From Spirochaeta thermophila DSM 6192 (lineage in GTDB: Bacteria > Spirochaetota > Spirochaetia > Winmispirales > Winmispiraceae), in NCBI RefSeq assembly GCF_000147075.1, contig NC_014484.1:823501-887500 (forward strand): a DNA stretch of 64,000 nucleotides, written 5' to 3'. A program made the translations under genes and the position numbers. Below are positions 11,186 to 19,394 of the stretch, one piece after another. Position 1 is the stretch's first letter. The number at the start of each line of letters is the position of its first letter. The notes under the pieces were generated by a model that was not told the DNA's origin, made no database searches, and saw only the letters and a list, made by a program, of their open reading frames with translations.

Positions 11186-13903
11186 CTATCTCCCGCAGCA
11201 GTGCTTGTACTTCTTTCCGCTCCCGCAGGGGCAGGGCTCGTTCCTTCCGATCTTCCGCCCGGTCCGGCGTACGGTCGCCTGGGCCGGTTGGGCCGCGCGG
11301 GGAGGGGTGCTCATGCGTTGGCGCGTGGGTGCCCCCGCCGGCTGGAGTACGCTGAAGTCCTGGTGTACGGCCTGGATGCGTTGAGGTCGGCGCGCGCCGG
11401 TCCCCACCGGAGGGCGTTCCTCGATACGGAGGAGGAGGAGCTTCCGCGCAATGCCGGCCCTGATCCGATAGATCATCTTTTCGAAGATCTCGGATCCTTC
11501 GAGCTTGTATTCGAGGAGAGGGTTCTTCTGCCCGTACACGCGTAGGTACACCGCTTCCCGGAGCGCTTCCATCTGCTCGAGGTGTTCCTGCCATCCCTGG
11601 TCGATGTTCCTGAGGTACTCGAATCTGAGGAAGAGGTTGAGGGCCTCTTTGCCCGCCTTTTCTTCCTTCTCTCTCAGCTCCCTATCGATGAGGGTGAGCA
11701 GGTGATCACGGAGGGCTTCCTGTGTGAAGGGGATGTCGTCCGGAATGGGGGGGGCGTAATAGAGGTGTTCCTGGAGCGTACGGAGCAGGAGGTCCGGCGA
11801 GGGGTGCGGGTCTCGGAATACGTGTTCCAGGGCTTCGTCCACGAGGTCTTCGATGGCCGTGCGGACCCGGTCGAGGAGGTGGGTGTCCGTGAGGATGTCG
11901 TCCCTCTGGGCATAGATGAACTTTCGCTGTTCGTTGAGTACGTCGTCGTATTCGAGGAGGTGTTTCCGGATTTCGAAGTTGCGCTCCTCGACCTTCTGTT
12001 GGGCCCGCTCGATGCTCCGGTTGATGAGGGGATGATTGATGGGTTCGCCGGGCTGCATGCCCACCCGGACCATCATCTGCTTGAGATTGCCGCCGCCGAA
12101 GAGGCGCATGAGGGAGTCGTCCATGGAGATGAAGAACCTGGAGCGACCGGGGTCCCCTTGCCTCCCGGAGCGTCCGCGCAACTGGTTGTCGATGCGGCGC
12201 GACTCGTGACGCTCGGTACCGATGACGTAGAGTCCTCCCAGGGCCTTGACCTCTTCGTAATCGCGCTCCCATCGCTTGAGCTCTTCCTCGTAGGCGGCGA
12301 GGTAGTCCTCCGGGGCGGCGTCCGTGCCGCATCGTTTGCGGGCGCGGAACTCGGGGCTCCCTCCGAGTTTGATGTCGGTACCACGGCCGGCCATGTTGGT
12401 GGCGATGGTGACGGCGCCTTTCGCTCCCGCCTCCGCGATGATGAGGGCCTCACGGGCGTGGTTTTTCGCGTTGAGGACTTCATGGGGGACGCCGCGTCGT
12501 TTGAGCATGGTCGACAGTGTCTCGGATTTCTCTATGGAGATGGTGCCCACCAGGATGGGCTGGCCTTTCCTGTGGACCTCCACGATCTCGTCGCAGATGG
12601 CGTTGAGTTTCTCCTCCTCGTTGAGGAAGACGAGGTCGTCGTCGTCGATCCGTCGCACGGGTCGGTTGGTGGGGATGACCACGACCTCGAGGCCGTAGAT
12701 CTTGGCGAACTCTTTGGCCTCGGTTTCCGCGGTGCCGGTCATGCCGGCGAGTTTCTCGTACATGCGGAAGTAGTTCTGGAAGGTGATGGTGGCGAGGGTC
12801 CGGTTGCGCTCGGCCACGCGGATGCCTTCCTTTGCCTCGAGGGCCTGGTGGAGTCCGTCGGAGTAGCGGCGTCCATGGAGGATGCGGCCCGTGAATTCGT
12901 CGACGATCTGCACCTGTCCCTCTTTGACCACGTAGTCGACATCCTTGTGGAAGAGGAAGTGCGCCCTGCACGCCTGGGTGACATAGTGGATGTATTCGAA
13001 GTTCTCCTCGGAGAAGAGCGATCCCTGGATGACCTTGTGTCGCAGGAGGAGTTCCTCTATGCGTTCGAGACCGCGGGTGGTGAACATGACCCGCTTGCCT
13101 TTCTCGTCGATCTTGTAGTCTCCTGTCTCCTCGAGGTATTCGCCGGTCTCGGGATCCTTCTCGCACTCCTGGAGGAAAGGGACGATCCGGTTGGCGTCGA
13201 GGAATTTGCGGCGGTCGTCTTCAGCCGGGCCTGAGATGATGAGGGGGGTACGGGCCTCGTCGATGAGGATGGAGTCTATCTCGTCCACGATACAGTAGAC
13301 GTGCCCGCGCTGGACCTTTTGAGAGATGTCGTAGCACATGTTGTCACGCAGGTAGTCGAAGCCGAATTCGTTGTTGGTCCCGTAGGTGATGTCCTTGGCA
13401 TAGGCCTCTTTCCGTGCGGCGGTGTCCATCTGCGAGAGGATGGCGCCCACCGAGACGCCGAGGAGGTCGTAGACGGGTTTCATCCAGTTGGCATCGCGTT
13501 CGGCGAGGTAGTCGTTCACCGTGACGATGTGGACGCCTCTTCCTGTGAGGGAGTTGAGATAGGCGGCCGGGACGCTCGCGAGGGTCTTCCCCTCACCGGT
13601 CTTCATCTCGGTGATCTTGCCCTGGTGGAGGACGATGGCACCGAGGATCTGTACGTCGTAGAGGCGTTCGCCGAGCTTCCGTCTGGCGGCCTCACGTACG
13701 AGGGCGAAGGCTTCGGGGAGTATGTCGTCGAGGGTGCGGCCTGCCTGGATCTGCTGTTTGAACTCCCGGGTCTTCTCGGCAAAGGCGTGATCGGGAAGCG
13801 ATGTCGCCCATGACTCGCGTCTGTTCACCTCGTGAAGGAGGGGGAGGAGGGCCTTCACGTCGCGTTCCCGTTTGGTTCCGAAGAGGCGTTCGAGTATGCT
13901 CAT
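11186..13903 (-). CDS. secA: Preprotein translocase ATPase SecA
   Basis: SecA has 905 residues, a normal length. Walker A MKTGEGKT lies at about 100-107 and the DEAD-like VDEIDSILIDEARTPLIISG at about 205-224. The second helicase half includes NMAGRGTDIKLGG and QLRGRSGRQGDPG. The C-terminal zinc motif is CPCGSGKKYKHCC, which binds SecB or ribosomes in other bacteria. SecA drives unfolded proteins through SecYEG. The ATG has no visible Shine-Dalgarno. On the minus strand TTGACC (13938-13933), 17 bases and a weak TAGCTT (13915-13910) end six bases before the ATG, so a leaderless transcript is possible. It is divergent from a lipoprotein gene whose promoter abuts this one. Confidence 0.97.
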   Translation of the reverse strand: MSILERLFGTKRERDVKALLPLLHEVNRRESWATSLPDHAFAEKTREFKQQIQAGRTLDDILPEAFALVREAARRKLGERLYDVQILGAIVLHQGKITEMKTGEGKTLASVPAAYLNSLTGRGVHIVTVNDYLAERDANWMKPVYDLLGVSVGAILSQMDTAARKEAYAKDITYGTNNEFGFDYLRDNMCYDISQKVQRGHVYCIVDEIDSILIDEARTPLIISGPAEDDRRKFLDANRIVPFLQECEKDPETGEYLEETGDYKIDEKGKRVMFTTRGLERIEELLLRHKVIQGSLFSEENFEYIHYVTQACRAHFLFHKDVDYVVKEGQVQIVDEFTGRILHGRRYSDGLHQALEAKEGIRVAERNRTLATITFQNYFRMYEKLAGMTGTAETEAKEFAKIYGLEVVVIPTNRPVRRIDDDDLVFLNEEEKLNAICDEIVEVHRKGQPILVGTISIEKSETLSTMLKRRGVPHEVLNAKNHAREALIIAEAGAKGAVTIATNMAGRGTDIKLGGSPEFRARKRCGTDAAPEDYLAAYEEELKRWERDYEEVKALGGLYVIGTERHESRRIDNQLRGRSGRQGDPGRSRFFISMDDSLMRLFGGGNLKQMMVRVGMQPGEPINHPLINRSIERAQQKVEERNFEIRKHLLEYDDVLNEQRKFIYAQRDDILTDTHLLDRVRTAIEDLVDEALEHVFRDPHPSPDLLLRTLQEHLYYAPPIPDDIPFTQEALRDHLLTLIDRELREKEEKAGKEALNLFLRFEYLRNIDQGWQEHLEQMEALREAVYLRVYGQKNPLLEYKLEGSEIFEKMIYRIRAGIARKLLLLRIEERPPVGTGARRPQRIQAVHQDFSVLQPAGAPTRQRMSTPPRAAQPAQATVRRTGRKIGRNEPCPCGSGKKYKHCCGR

Positions 13904-13940
13904 GGTTTTAAGCTATCGCTTTGAGGGGATAAGGTCAAGA

Positions 13941-13969
13941 TTGACAGGGAGATAGGCCACGGTTAGTAT
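13941..13969 (+). promoter_or_regulatory. Promoter of the 13979 lipoprotein gene
   Basis: TTGACA (13941-13946), 17 bases, TAGTAT (13964-13969). The expected transcription start (about 13976) is only about three bases before the ATG at 13979. Confidence 0.65.
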
Positions 13970-13978
13970 AAGCTGGTA

Positions 13979-15208
13979 ATGAAATTGTCATGGTTCTACA
14001 GGGCGGCGGCGGGGGGGGTCTTCCTCCTCGTGATGGCATGCGGGAGAACGCAGGTGGTGGAGCTCCCGATGGAGAACGTGATCCACCTCCCGTTCGGTCG
14101 GCTCGAGGACGAGGTGAGTTTTTTCCCCTTCGCCGGGGACGTGGCGGCGAACGATGTGAATCTCGCGGTCCGGGAGGGGAGGTTCTTCGTGGGTAATGCG
14201 AGTGCCGCCAAGGTGATGGAGTTTTCGTCGTACGGTGAGCTCCTGCGGTTGTGGTACAATCCGGCCAAGAATCCCCCGCCGGGGATGCTCTCGCAGGTGG
14301 GGGACAGGTCGAGCCCCAGGAAGGCCTTTCCCTACGGTTTCGTGCAGAACGAGAGTCTGGCCGTGACGTCGCGGATGGAGCTCCTGGTTGAGGATGCCCT
14401 TCCGCCTGAGCGGGTGGAGCGCGACGAGGAGCGGGGGATGGTCTTCAATCAGGTGGTGGTGCGGTTCGCCGAGGACGGGTCGTACCGCGATTATCTCGGG
14501 AGGGAGGGTGTCACAGGGGCTCCGTTCCCCTACGTCGAGGGGGTGTACGTGGTGAAGGGGGACGAGGTGGTGGTGGTGTGTCGGGTGGGGGCTTCCTGGG
14601 AGGTCTACTGGTACGACAGGGAGGGGAAGCGGCGGTGGTACCGCTCGTTCGGTCTGGACAGGTTGCCCCTGCCGTCGGGGGTCCCCGTGGAACGGGTGGT
14701 GCCGTCCATCGCCGGGGTGGTGCCCGATATGGATGGGGAGGGGGTGTTCGTGAAGCTGGATTACTTCATCGAGGGGGTGGACGAGGAGACGGGTACGGTG
14801 TGGGGGATCGAACGGTACGTGAGCAGGGTGTACTGGTACAGTTTCTCGGAAGGGCGCTACCTCTCGTTCTACGAGCTTCCGGAGGAACGGCTTTTTTCGG
14901 AGGAGCGTGTGTTCGCGAGGAGGGATCAGGCGGTGCCGGTGCCGTACGATTTCGTGGGGGTGGGGCCTGGTCAGCACTTGTTCTTCGTGAAGAGGGAGGA
15001 GGGGGAGGAGGGACTCTCCCTCAGGGTGGTGGATGCGGTGACTCTCGTGGCGAGGGACTTCCGGCTGGAGATGCCTCGGGCCGAGCCGGTGTACGTGCGT
15101 TTCACCGTGACGCCGGAGGGGATGCTCGCGGCGTTGGTGGTGTCGGCGGGGGGGGTCGATTTGTTCTGGTGGAGGACGGATCGTTACCTCGTGTCGGGGG
15201 GTGGATGA
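13979..15208 (+). CDS. Predicted lipoprotein of unknown function
   Basis: The protein has 409 residues. The N-terminus is a lipoprotein signal: a short basic start, a hydrophobic stretch and the lipobox VMAC, so the mature protein begins at Cys about residue 21. The rest alternates short hydrophobic and aromatic strands with polar loops (for example VVVVCRVGASWEVYWYDREG), which suggests a beta-propeller-like extracytoplasmic domain. No catalytic motif is recognised. There is no Shine-Dalgarno before the ATG and the promoter -10 ends nine bases upstream. It overlaps nnr by ATGA, so the two are translationally coupled. The base composition becomes strikingly G-rich on this strand towards the 3' end. 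Confidence 0.75.
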   Translation: MKLSWFYRAAAGGVFLLVMACGRTQVVELPMENVIHLPFGRLEDEVSFFPFAGDVAANDVNLAVREGRFFVGNASAAKVMEFSSYGELLRLWYNPAKNPPPGMLSQVGDRSSPRKAFPYGFVQNESLAVTSRMELLVEDALPPERVERDEERGMVFNQVVVRFAEDGSYRDYLGREGVTGAPFPYVEGVYVVKGDEVVVVCRVGASWEVYWYDREGKRRWYRSFGLDRLPLPSGVPVERVVPSIAGVVPDMDGEGVFVKLDYFIEGVDEETGTVWGIERYVSRVYWYSFSEGRYLSFYELPEERLFSEERVFARRDQAVPVPYDFVGVGPGQHLFFVKREEGEEGLSLRVVDAVTLVARDFRLEMPRAEPVYVRFTVTPEGMLAALVVSAGGVDLFWWRTDRYLVSGGG

Positions 15209-16681
15209 TGAGGCCGCTCGTCTCCGTGGAGGGTGCCCGGCGGGTGGATGCCCGGACCCGGGAGGAGTATGGGGTGCCTGAGCTGGTGCTCATGGAGCAG
15301 GCGGGGATGCGGCTCCATGAGGTGTTCCGGGAGGTGGCGGGGGAGGATGGGCCTGTGGTGTATGTGTGCGGGTCGGGGAACAATGGGGGGGATGCGATGG
15401 TGATGGCGCGGTGGGCGTGGTTGGAGGGAAGGCGGGATGTGCGGCTGGTCCTCAGGGCGCGGCGGTTCTCGGAGGCGGGGAGGGTCCAGGCGAGGGTGCT
15501 CGAGCGGTTGGGTGTGCCCGTGCTGGTGTGGGAGGAGGAGAGGGAGGAGGTGAGGCGGGTGTGCAGGGAGGCGGGGTGGGTAGTGGAGGGGGTGTTGGGG
15601 GTGGGGGCGAGGGGGGGGGCTCGCGGAGGATGTGGTGGAGTTGTTCAGGGTGGTGGGGGAGGGTGGGGCGAGGGTGTTTTCGGTGGATGTGCCCGGCGGG
15701 GTGGGTTGTGAGGGGGGGGTGAGGGCGGATGTGACGGCGATGGTGGGGGTGGGGAAGTGGGAGGTGTTGGTGCCGGCGTGGCGGGAGCGGGCGGGGGAGC
15801 TCCGGGTGGTGCCGATAGGGTTTCCTCCGGAGGTGGTGAGGGAGGAGGCCGAGGGATGGTGGCTCGAGCCGGGGGATGTGGGGGGTCTGGTGGGGAGGGT
15901 GCGGGCGGCGTCGCACAAGGGGGAGAGGGGGCGTGTGGGGGTGTGGGCGGGGAGCAGGGGTCTGGCGGGTGCGGCGTTGCTCTCGGCGAGGGCTGCGGCG
16001 AGGACGCCCGCAGGACTGGTCTACCTCTGTTGCGACGAGGAGGTGTACGGGCTTCTGGGGGGGCTGGGGGGTGGGGTGGTGGTGCGGCCGGGCGATGAGG
16101 GGGTGCGGGTGGATGCGGCGGTGGTGGGGCCGGGGTGGGGAAGGGGGGAGGAACGGGTGGGGCAGCTGGCCGCGATCCTCGGGCGCTGCGGGAGGGGGGT
16201 GATCGATGCGGATGGGCTCGAGGCCCTCGCCCGGTTGCGGGACGGGGAGGGCCGGCTCGATCTGGGGGGGAGGTGGGTCCTCACGCCGCATCCCGGAGAG
16301 TGCGCGCGTCTTGCAGGGTGTACGGTGGAGGAGGTGCTCGACGCGCCTGGGCGGGTGTGCGGGGAGCTCGCGCGGGGGTTGGGTGCGGTGGTGGTCCTGA
16401 AGGCGCACACCACGTGGGTGGTGGGGCCTTCGGGAAGGGTGTGGGTGTACGACGGGATGTGCGCGCCGTTGGGGACGGGAGGGGCGGGGGATGTGCTGGC
16501 CGGGGTGATAGGGGGGCTGTTGGCGCATGGGGTGGGGGTGGAGGAGGCAGCGTGTGCGGGGGTGGTGGCGCATGGGGAGGCGGGGAGGCGCTTGTTCGCG
16601 CGCAGGGGATGGTTCGGAGCGGAGGACGTGGTGGGGGAGGTGGGGAGCATCTTGAAGGATCTGGGGGTCGACTATGGCTGA
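15205..16681 (+). pseudogene. nnr: Bifunctional NAD(P)HX epimerase/dehydratase (Nnr), frameshifted at a G9 tract
   Basis: The two halves of Nnr lie in different frames. 15205 to about 15619 encodes the YjeF epimerase domain (ELVLMEQAGMRLHE, YVCGSGNNGGDAMVMAR). From 15620 the frame that continues the protein starts GLAEDVVELFRVVG, completes the epimerase (FSVDVPGGVGCEGG) and encodes the ADP-dependent dehydratase (GRVGVWAGSRGLAGAAL, VIDADGLEALA, LTPHPGECARL, GTGGAGDVLAG). The break is at nine consecutive G (15611-15619). With eight G the product would be about 491 residues, close to the usual ~500. Nnr repairs hydrated NADH and NADPH. The cause may be a sequencing error, slipped-strand variation or real loss. 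An ATG at 15632 could start a dehydratase-only protein. Confidence 0.8.
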
Positions 16682-17228
16682 CCGGGAAGGAAAGGATCTT
16701 CCCCCCTCCCTCCCCCACGAGGAGGAGCTCACCTTCCGCTACAGTCGGGAGGAACGCCTCTCCATGGCTCCCCCCCGCGATGGATCCCGTATCGACTCCC
16801 GTCCCTTCTGGAGGAACACCTCGCTCATGATCCTCCTCCTCGACGTGGTGGTGATCGTCATCATGGCCCTCATCTACCATTTCTTCCTCGCTCCCAGAGA
16901 CTGGGAGGTCATCGCCTCGGGATACGTGTGGAGGCTCGAGGCCGTCTCCTATCAGGGCCGGATCCTGGGCAGTGTGAAGGTGAGGCGGGATGATGAGAGG
17001 GTCGTGCCGGTGCAGGTCTTGGGATATGCTGGATTCCAGAAGGAGGAGCTGTCCTCTTCGGGGGAGCCTCTCTTTTCGGGAATCGCGGGAGAGGGTGAGG
17101 GGCCCTGGGTGTTCACCTTTTCGCTTCCGCTTCCCGAATCGGATAGCCAGAGTCCAACGATTTATGTATTATTACAGGTGGGACAGGAGACCTTCCTCCT
17201 CTCCCGGGAGCCTAGAAGGATAGACTAG
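16674..17228 (+). CDS. Single-pass membrane protein of unknown function
   Basis: The protein has 184 residues. A charged cytoplasmic N-terminus (about 1-48, rich in E, R, P) precedes one strong membrane helix (SLMILLLDVVVIVIMALIYH, about 50-70). The remaining ~110 residues are predicted outside the membrane, with alternating beta-like strands (WEVIASGYVWRLEAVSY, GPWVFTFSLPL, TIYVLLQV). No family is recognised. The ATG overlaps the end of nnr by eight bases, so it belongs to the same transcription unit (lipoprotein-nnr-this gene). The start is fixed by that overlap and the GGGGG upstream. Confidence 0.7.
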   Translation: MADREGKDLPPSLPHEEELTFRYSREERLSMAPPRDGSRIDSRPFWRNTSLMILLLDVVVIVIMALIYHFFLAPRDWEVIASGYVWRLEAVSYQGRILGSVKVRRDDERVVPVQVLGYAGFQKEELSSSGEPLFSGIAGEGEGPWVFTFSLPLPESDSQSPTIYVLLQVGQETFLLSREPRRID

Positions 17229-17240
17229 CGAAGGAGGTCC

Positions 17241-17675
17241 ATGATGTTGCAATTCTACGCGCTTTCCGTGCTCACGAACTTCATGAGCGGGATCATCCTG
17301 GCCCAGGAGACGTTCTCGGAGCGTACGGGTATCACCGCGTTGTTCAATCCCGAGGTGCTGAGGAGCAAGACGTTCCTCCTCGTGTGGGGAATCCTCACTG
17401 CGGTGACGGGGGTCTTCAAGATCCTTTCGGTCACCGAAGGGGACGTCATCATCGTAGGGGATCTCCTCCCGGCCATCGCCGGTCTCGCATCCGGTATCGC
17501 CCTTCTCCTCATGTTCTACCGGGAACGGCGGACCCCGAGTGAAGGCGCCGAGGTGGGAAGCGATGCGGTGGATAGGATCGACGCCCTTCTCTCGCAGAAC
17601 AAGACCCTGGTGGGCGTGCTCTCGGTGGTGGCCGCGCTCCTCCACTTCCTCTTCCCGAGGGTGCTCTTCCTCTGA
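17241..17675 (+). CDS. Four-helix integral membrane protein of unknown function
   Basis: The protein has 144 residues with four likely membrane segments: FYALSVLTNFMSGIILAQ (5-22), TFLLVWGILTAVTGVFKIL (44-62), VIIVGDLLPAIAGLASGIAL (69-88) and TLVGVLSVVAALLHFLFP (121-138). A charged loop of about 30 residues (RERRTPSEGAEVGSDAVDR) separates the third and fourth. AAGGAGGTCC before the ATG is a strong ribosome binding site. Its stop shares bases with the start of the Nudix gene (TGATG), so the two are coupled. The family is not recognised. Confidence 0.75.
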   Translation: MMLQFYALSVLTNFMSGIILAQETFSERTGITALFNPEVLRSKTFLLVWGILTAVTGVFKILSVTEGDVIIVGDLLPAIAGLASGIALLLMFYRERRTPSEGAEVGSDAVDRIDALLSQNKTLVGVLSVVAALLHFLFPRVLFL

Positions 17676-18070
17676 TGGAGGAGCGGCTCACCACTGCTGG
17701 CGTCCTGCTGAGGGGAGGGAAGGTCCTCCTCGCCCTCCGGAGGGAGGGGGGATCGGTGGGTGGGTTGTGGGAGTTCCCCGGAGGCAAGGTGCGCCGCGGG
17801 GAGGCTCCGGAGGAAGCGCTTGCCAGGGAACTGCGTGAGGAGCTGGGCCTCGAGGTGGAGGTGAGGGAGTGCATCTATACGGGAAGCTTCAGAAACGGCG
17901 AGGTGAGGTATACGCTCCTGGGTTTCCTCGTCGAGGCGGAAGGGGAGCCCCGGCTCAACGACATGCATGCCGAGCTCCGGTGGTGGGATCTGGTCTCGGT
18001 GAGGGAAGAGCTCCTCGTCCCCTCTGACAGGCCGCTCCTCGAGGCCCTCCTCTACAGGTCGAAGGAATGA
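17675..18070 (+). CDS. MutT-type Nudix hydrolase
   Basis: The protein has 131 residues, the length of MutT. The Nudix box is complete: GGKVRRGEAPEEALARELRE followed by ELGL (about 33-56), matching GX5EX7REUXEEXGU. LWEFPGGK just before it is typical of MutT/8-oxo-dGTPases. Such enzymes hydrolyse oxidised dGTP to the monophosphate and prevent A:T to C:G changes. Other substrates are possible, and a second Nudix gene lies at 49057-49755. The start overlaps the preceding stop (TGATG). The stop is one base away from the stop of the convergent glgC. Confidence 0.85.
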   Translation: MEERLTTAGVLLRGGKVLLALRREGGSVGGLWEFPGGKVRRGEAPEEALARELREELGLEVEVRECIYTGSFRNGEVRYTLLGFLVEAEGEPRLNDMHAELRWWDLVSVREELLVPSDRPLLEALLYRSKE

Positions 18071-18071
18071 C

Positions 18072-19346
18072 CTAGATCACGGTGCCGGACGGGATGACCT
18101 GGTTCTTGGTGATCACGATGATGTTGTCACGGATGTGGTAGCTCCCGTAGTCGCCGTTCCTGCGTTCCTTTGGATCCACCCCTATCCTGCAGTTGTCTCC
18201 GATGCGGGTGTTCTTGTCGATGATGGCGTTCTTTATGTGACAGTTCCGCCCTATTCCGATATGGGGGATCCCTTTCCGTACATTTTCCTCTTTCTGGGCG
18301 GGTGTCTCGTAGAGATCGGCCCCCATGCACACCACTCCTTCGAGTACCGAGTGGTCTCGTATCACGGTCCTTATCCCGATGACCGAACGGCTGATCGAGG
18401 CGTTCTTAATGATGCACCCTTCGCCTACCAGCGAGGTGTCGATCTTCGTATTGAGAAACTTGCAGGGGGGGAGGTGTCTCATCCGGGTGTAGATGGGGGA
18501 GGTCTCGTCGTAGAGGTCGAACTCCGGATACTCGGTGGCAAGGGCGAGGTGTGTCTCGTAGAACGATCGTATGGTCCCGATATCGACCCAGAACCCGGTG
18601 AAGACGTGGGAGTAGACCGCATATTCCCTCACCGCAGCCGGGATGAGTTCCTTCCCGAAGTCGGTGTAGGGGCCCTCCATCATCTTCTCGAGCACTTCCG
18701 CCTTGAAGAGGTAGATGCCCATGGAGGCGAGGTAGTGTTTCCCCTGTTCCCTGTGGGAAGGCGGCACGATCTGTGAGCTCTTGAGATGTTCGGTCTCTCC
18801 CCTCGGATCGGGCTTCTCTTCGAAGGCCTTCACCCTGTAGGACTCGTTGCTCACGATGATGCCGTAGCGCCCGATGTCTTCCCTCCGGACCGGGGTCACG
18901 GCGAGAGTGATGTCGGCGTCGCGCTCCACATGGAATCTGAAGAACTCCCTCAGGTCCATCCGGTAGAGCTGGTCGCCGGAGAGGATGAGGTAGTGGGAGG
19001 GGTTTTGCGTCCTAAAGTGGTGGAGGTTCTTCCGTACCGCGTCGGCGGTGCCCTCATACCAGCCTGCGTGGGAAAAGCCCTGTTCCGCGGCGAGGATCTC
19101 CACGAAGCCCCTGCTGAAGCTGTCGAACTGATAGGCCTGGGCGAGGTGGAGGTGCAGTGATGCGGAGTTGAACTGGGTGAGGACGTACACCTTCCTGAAG
19201 CCGGAATTGATGCTGTTGGAGAGGGGGATGTCCACGATACGATACCGCGCTGCGAAGGGCACGGCGGGTTTCGAACGCTCCTTGGTGAGGGGGTACAGGC
19301 GCGTCCCCTTCCCCCCCCCGAGGATGATGGTGAGCACGTTTTCCAA
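18072..19346 (-). CDS. glgC: Glucose-1-phosphate adenylyltransferase
   Basis: The protein has 424 residues. The nucleotidyltransferase N-terminus has GGGKGTRLYPLTKERSKPAV (about 10-29) and VDIPLSNSINSGF; WYEGTADAVR lies near 100. The C-terminal third is a left-handed beta-helix with many I/V-rich hexapeptide-like turns (IKNASISRSVIGIRTVIRDH). It converts glucose-1-phosphate and ATP to ADP-glucose, the committed step of glycogen synthesis. The sequence style is closer to plant/cyanobacterial AGPases than to the E. coli enzyme. It starts with TTG after GGAGGAGAGG. It follows glgA by 48 bases and is the last gene of the trxB-GH3-GNAT-glgA-glgC series. Confidence 0.93.
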   Translation of the reverse strand: MENVLTIILGGGKGTRLYPLTKERSKPAVPFAARYRIVDIPLSNSINSGFRKVYVLTQFNSASLHLHLAQAYQFDSFSRGFVEILAAEQGFSHAGWYEGTADAVRKNLHHFRTQNPSHYLILSGDQLYRMDLREFFRFHVERDADITLAVTPVRREDIGRYGIIVSNESYRVKAFEEKPDPRGETEHLKSSQIVPPSHREQGKHYLASMGIYLFKAEVLEKMMEGPYTDFGKELIPAAVREYAVYSHVFTGFWVDIGTIRSFYETHLALATEYPEFDLYDETSPIYTRMRHLPPCKFLNTKIDTSLVGEGCIIKNASISRSVIGIRTVIRDHSVLEGVVCMGADLYETPAQKEENVRKGIPHIGIGRNCHIKNAIIDKNTRIGDNCRIGVDPKERRNGDYGSYHIRDNIIVITKNQVIPSGTVI

Positions 19347-19394
19347 TGCCTCTCCTCCCTTCCTGCTGAAAGATACCTTCCCTGGGATGGAGCG

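Noticed and set aside
15184-16880. Long proline-rich antisense frames opposite nnr
   Set aside because: These are products of the G-rich coding strand (CCC codons) and not genes.
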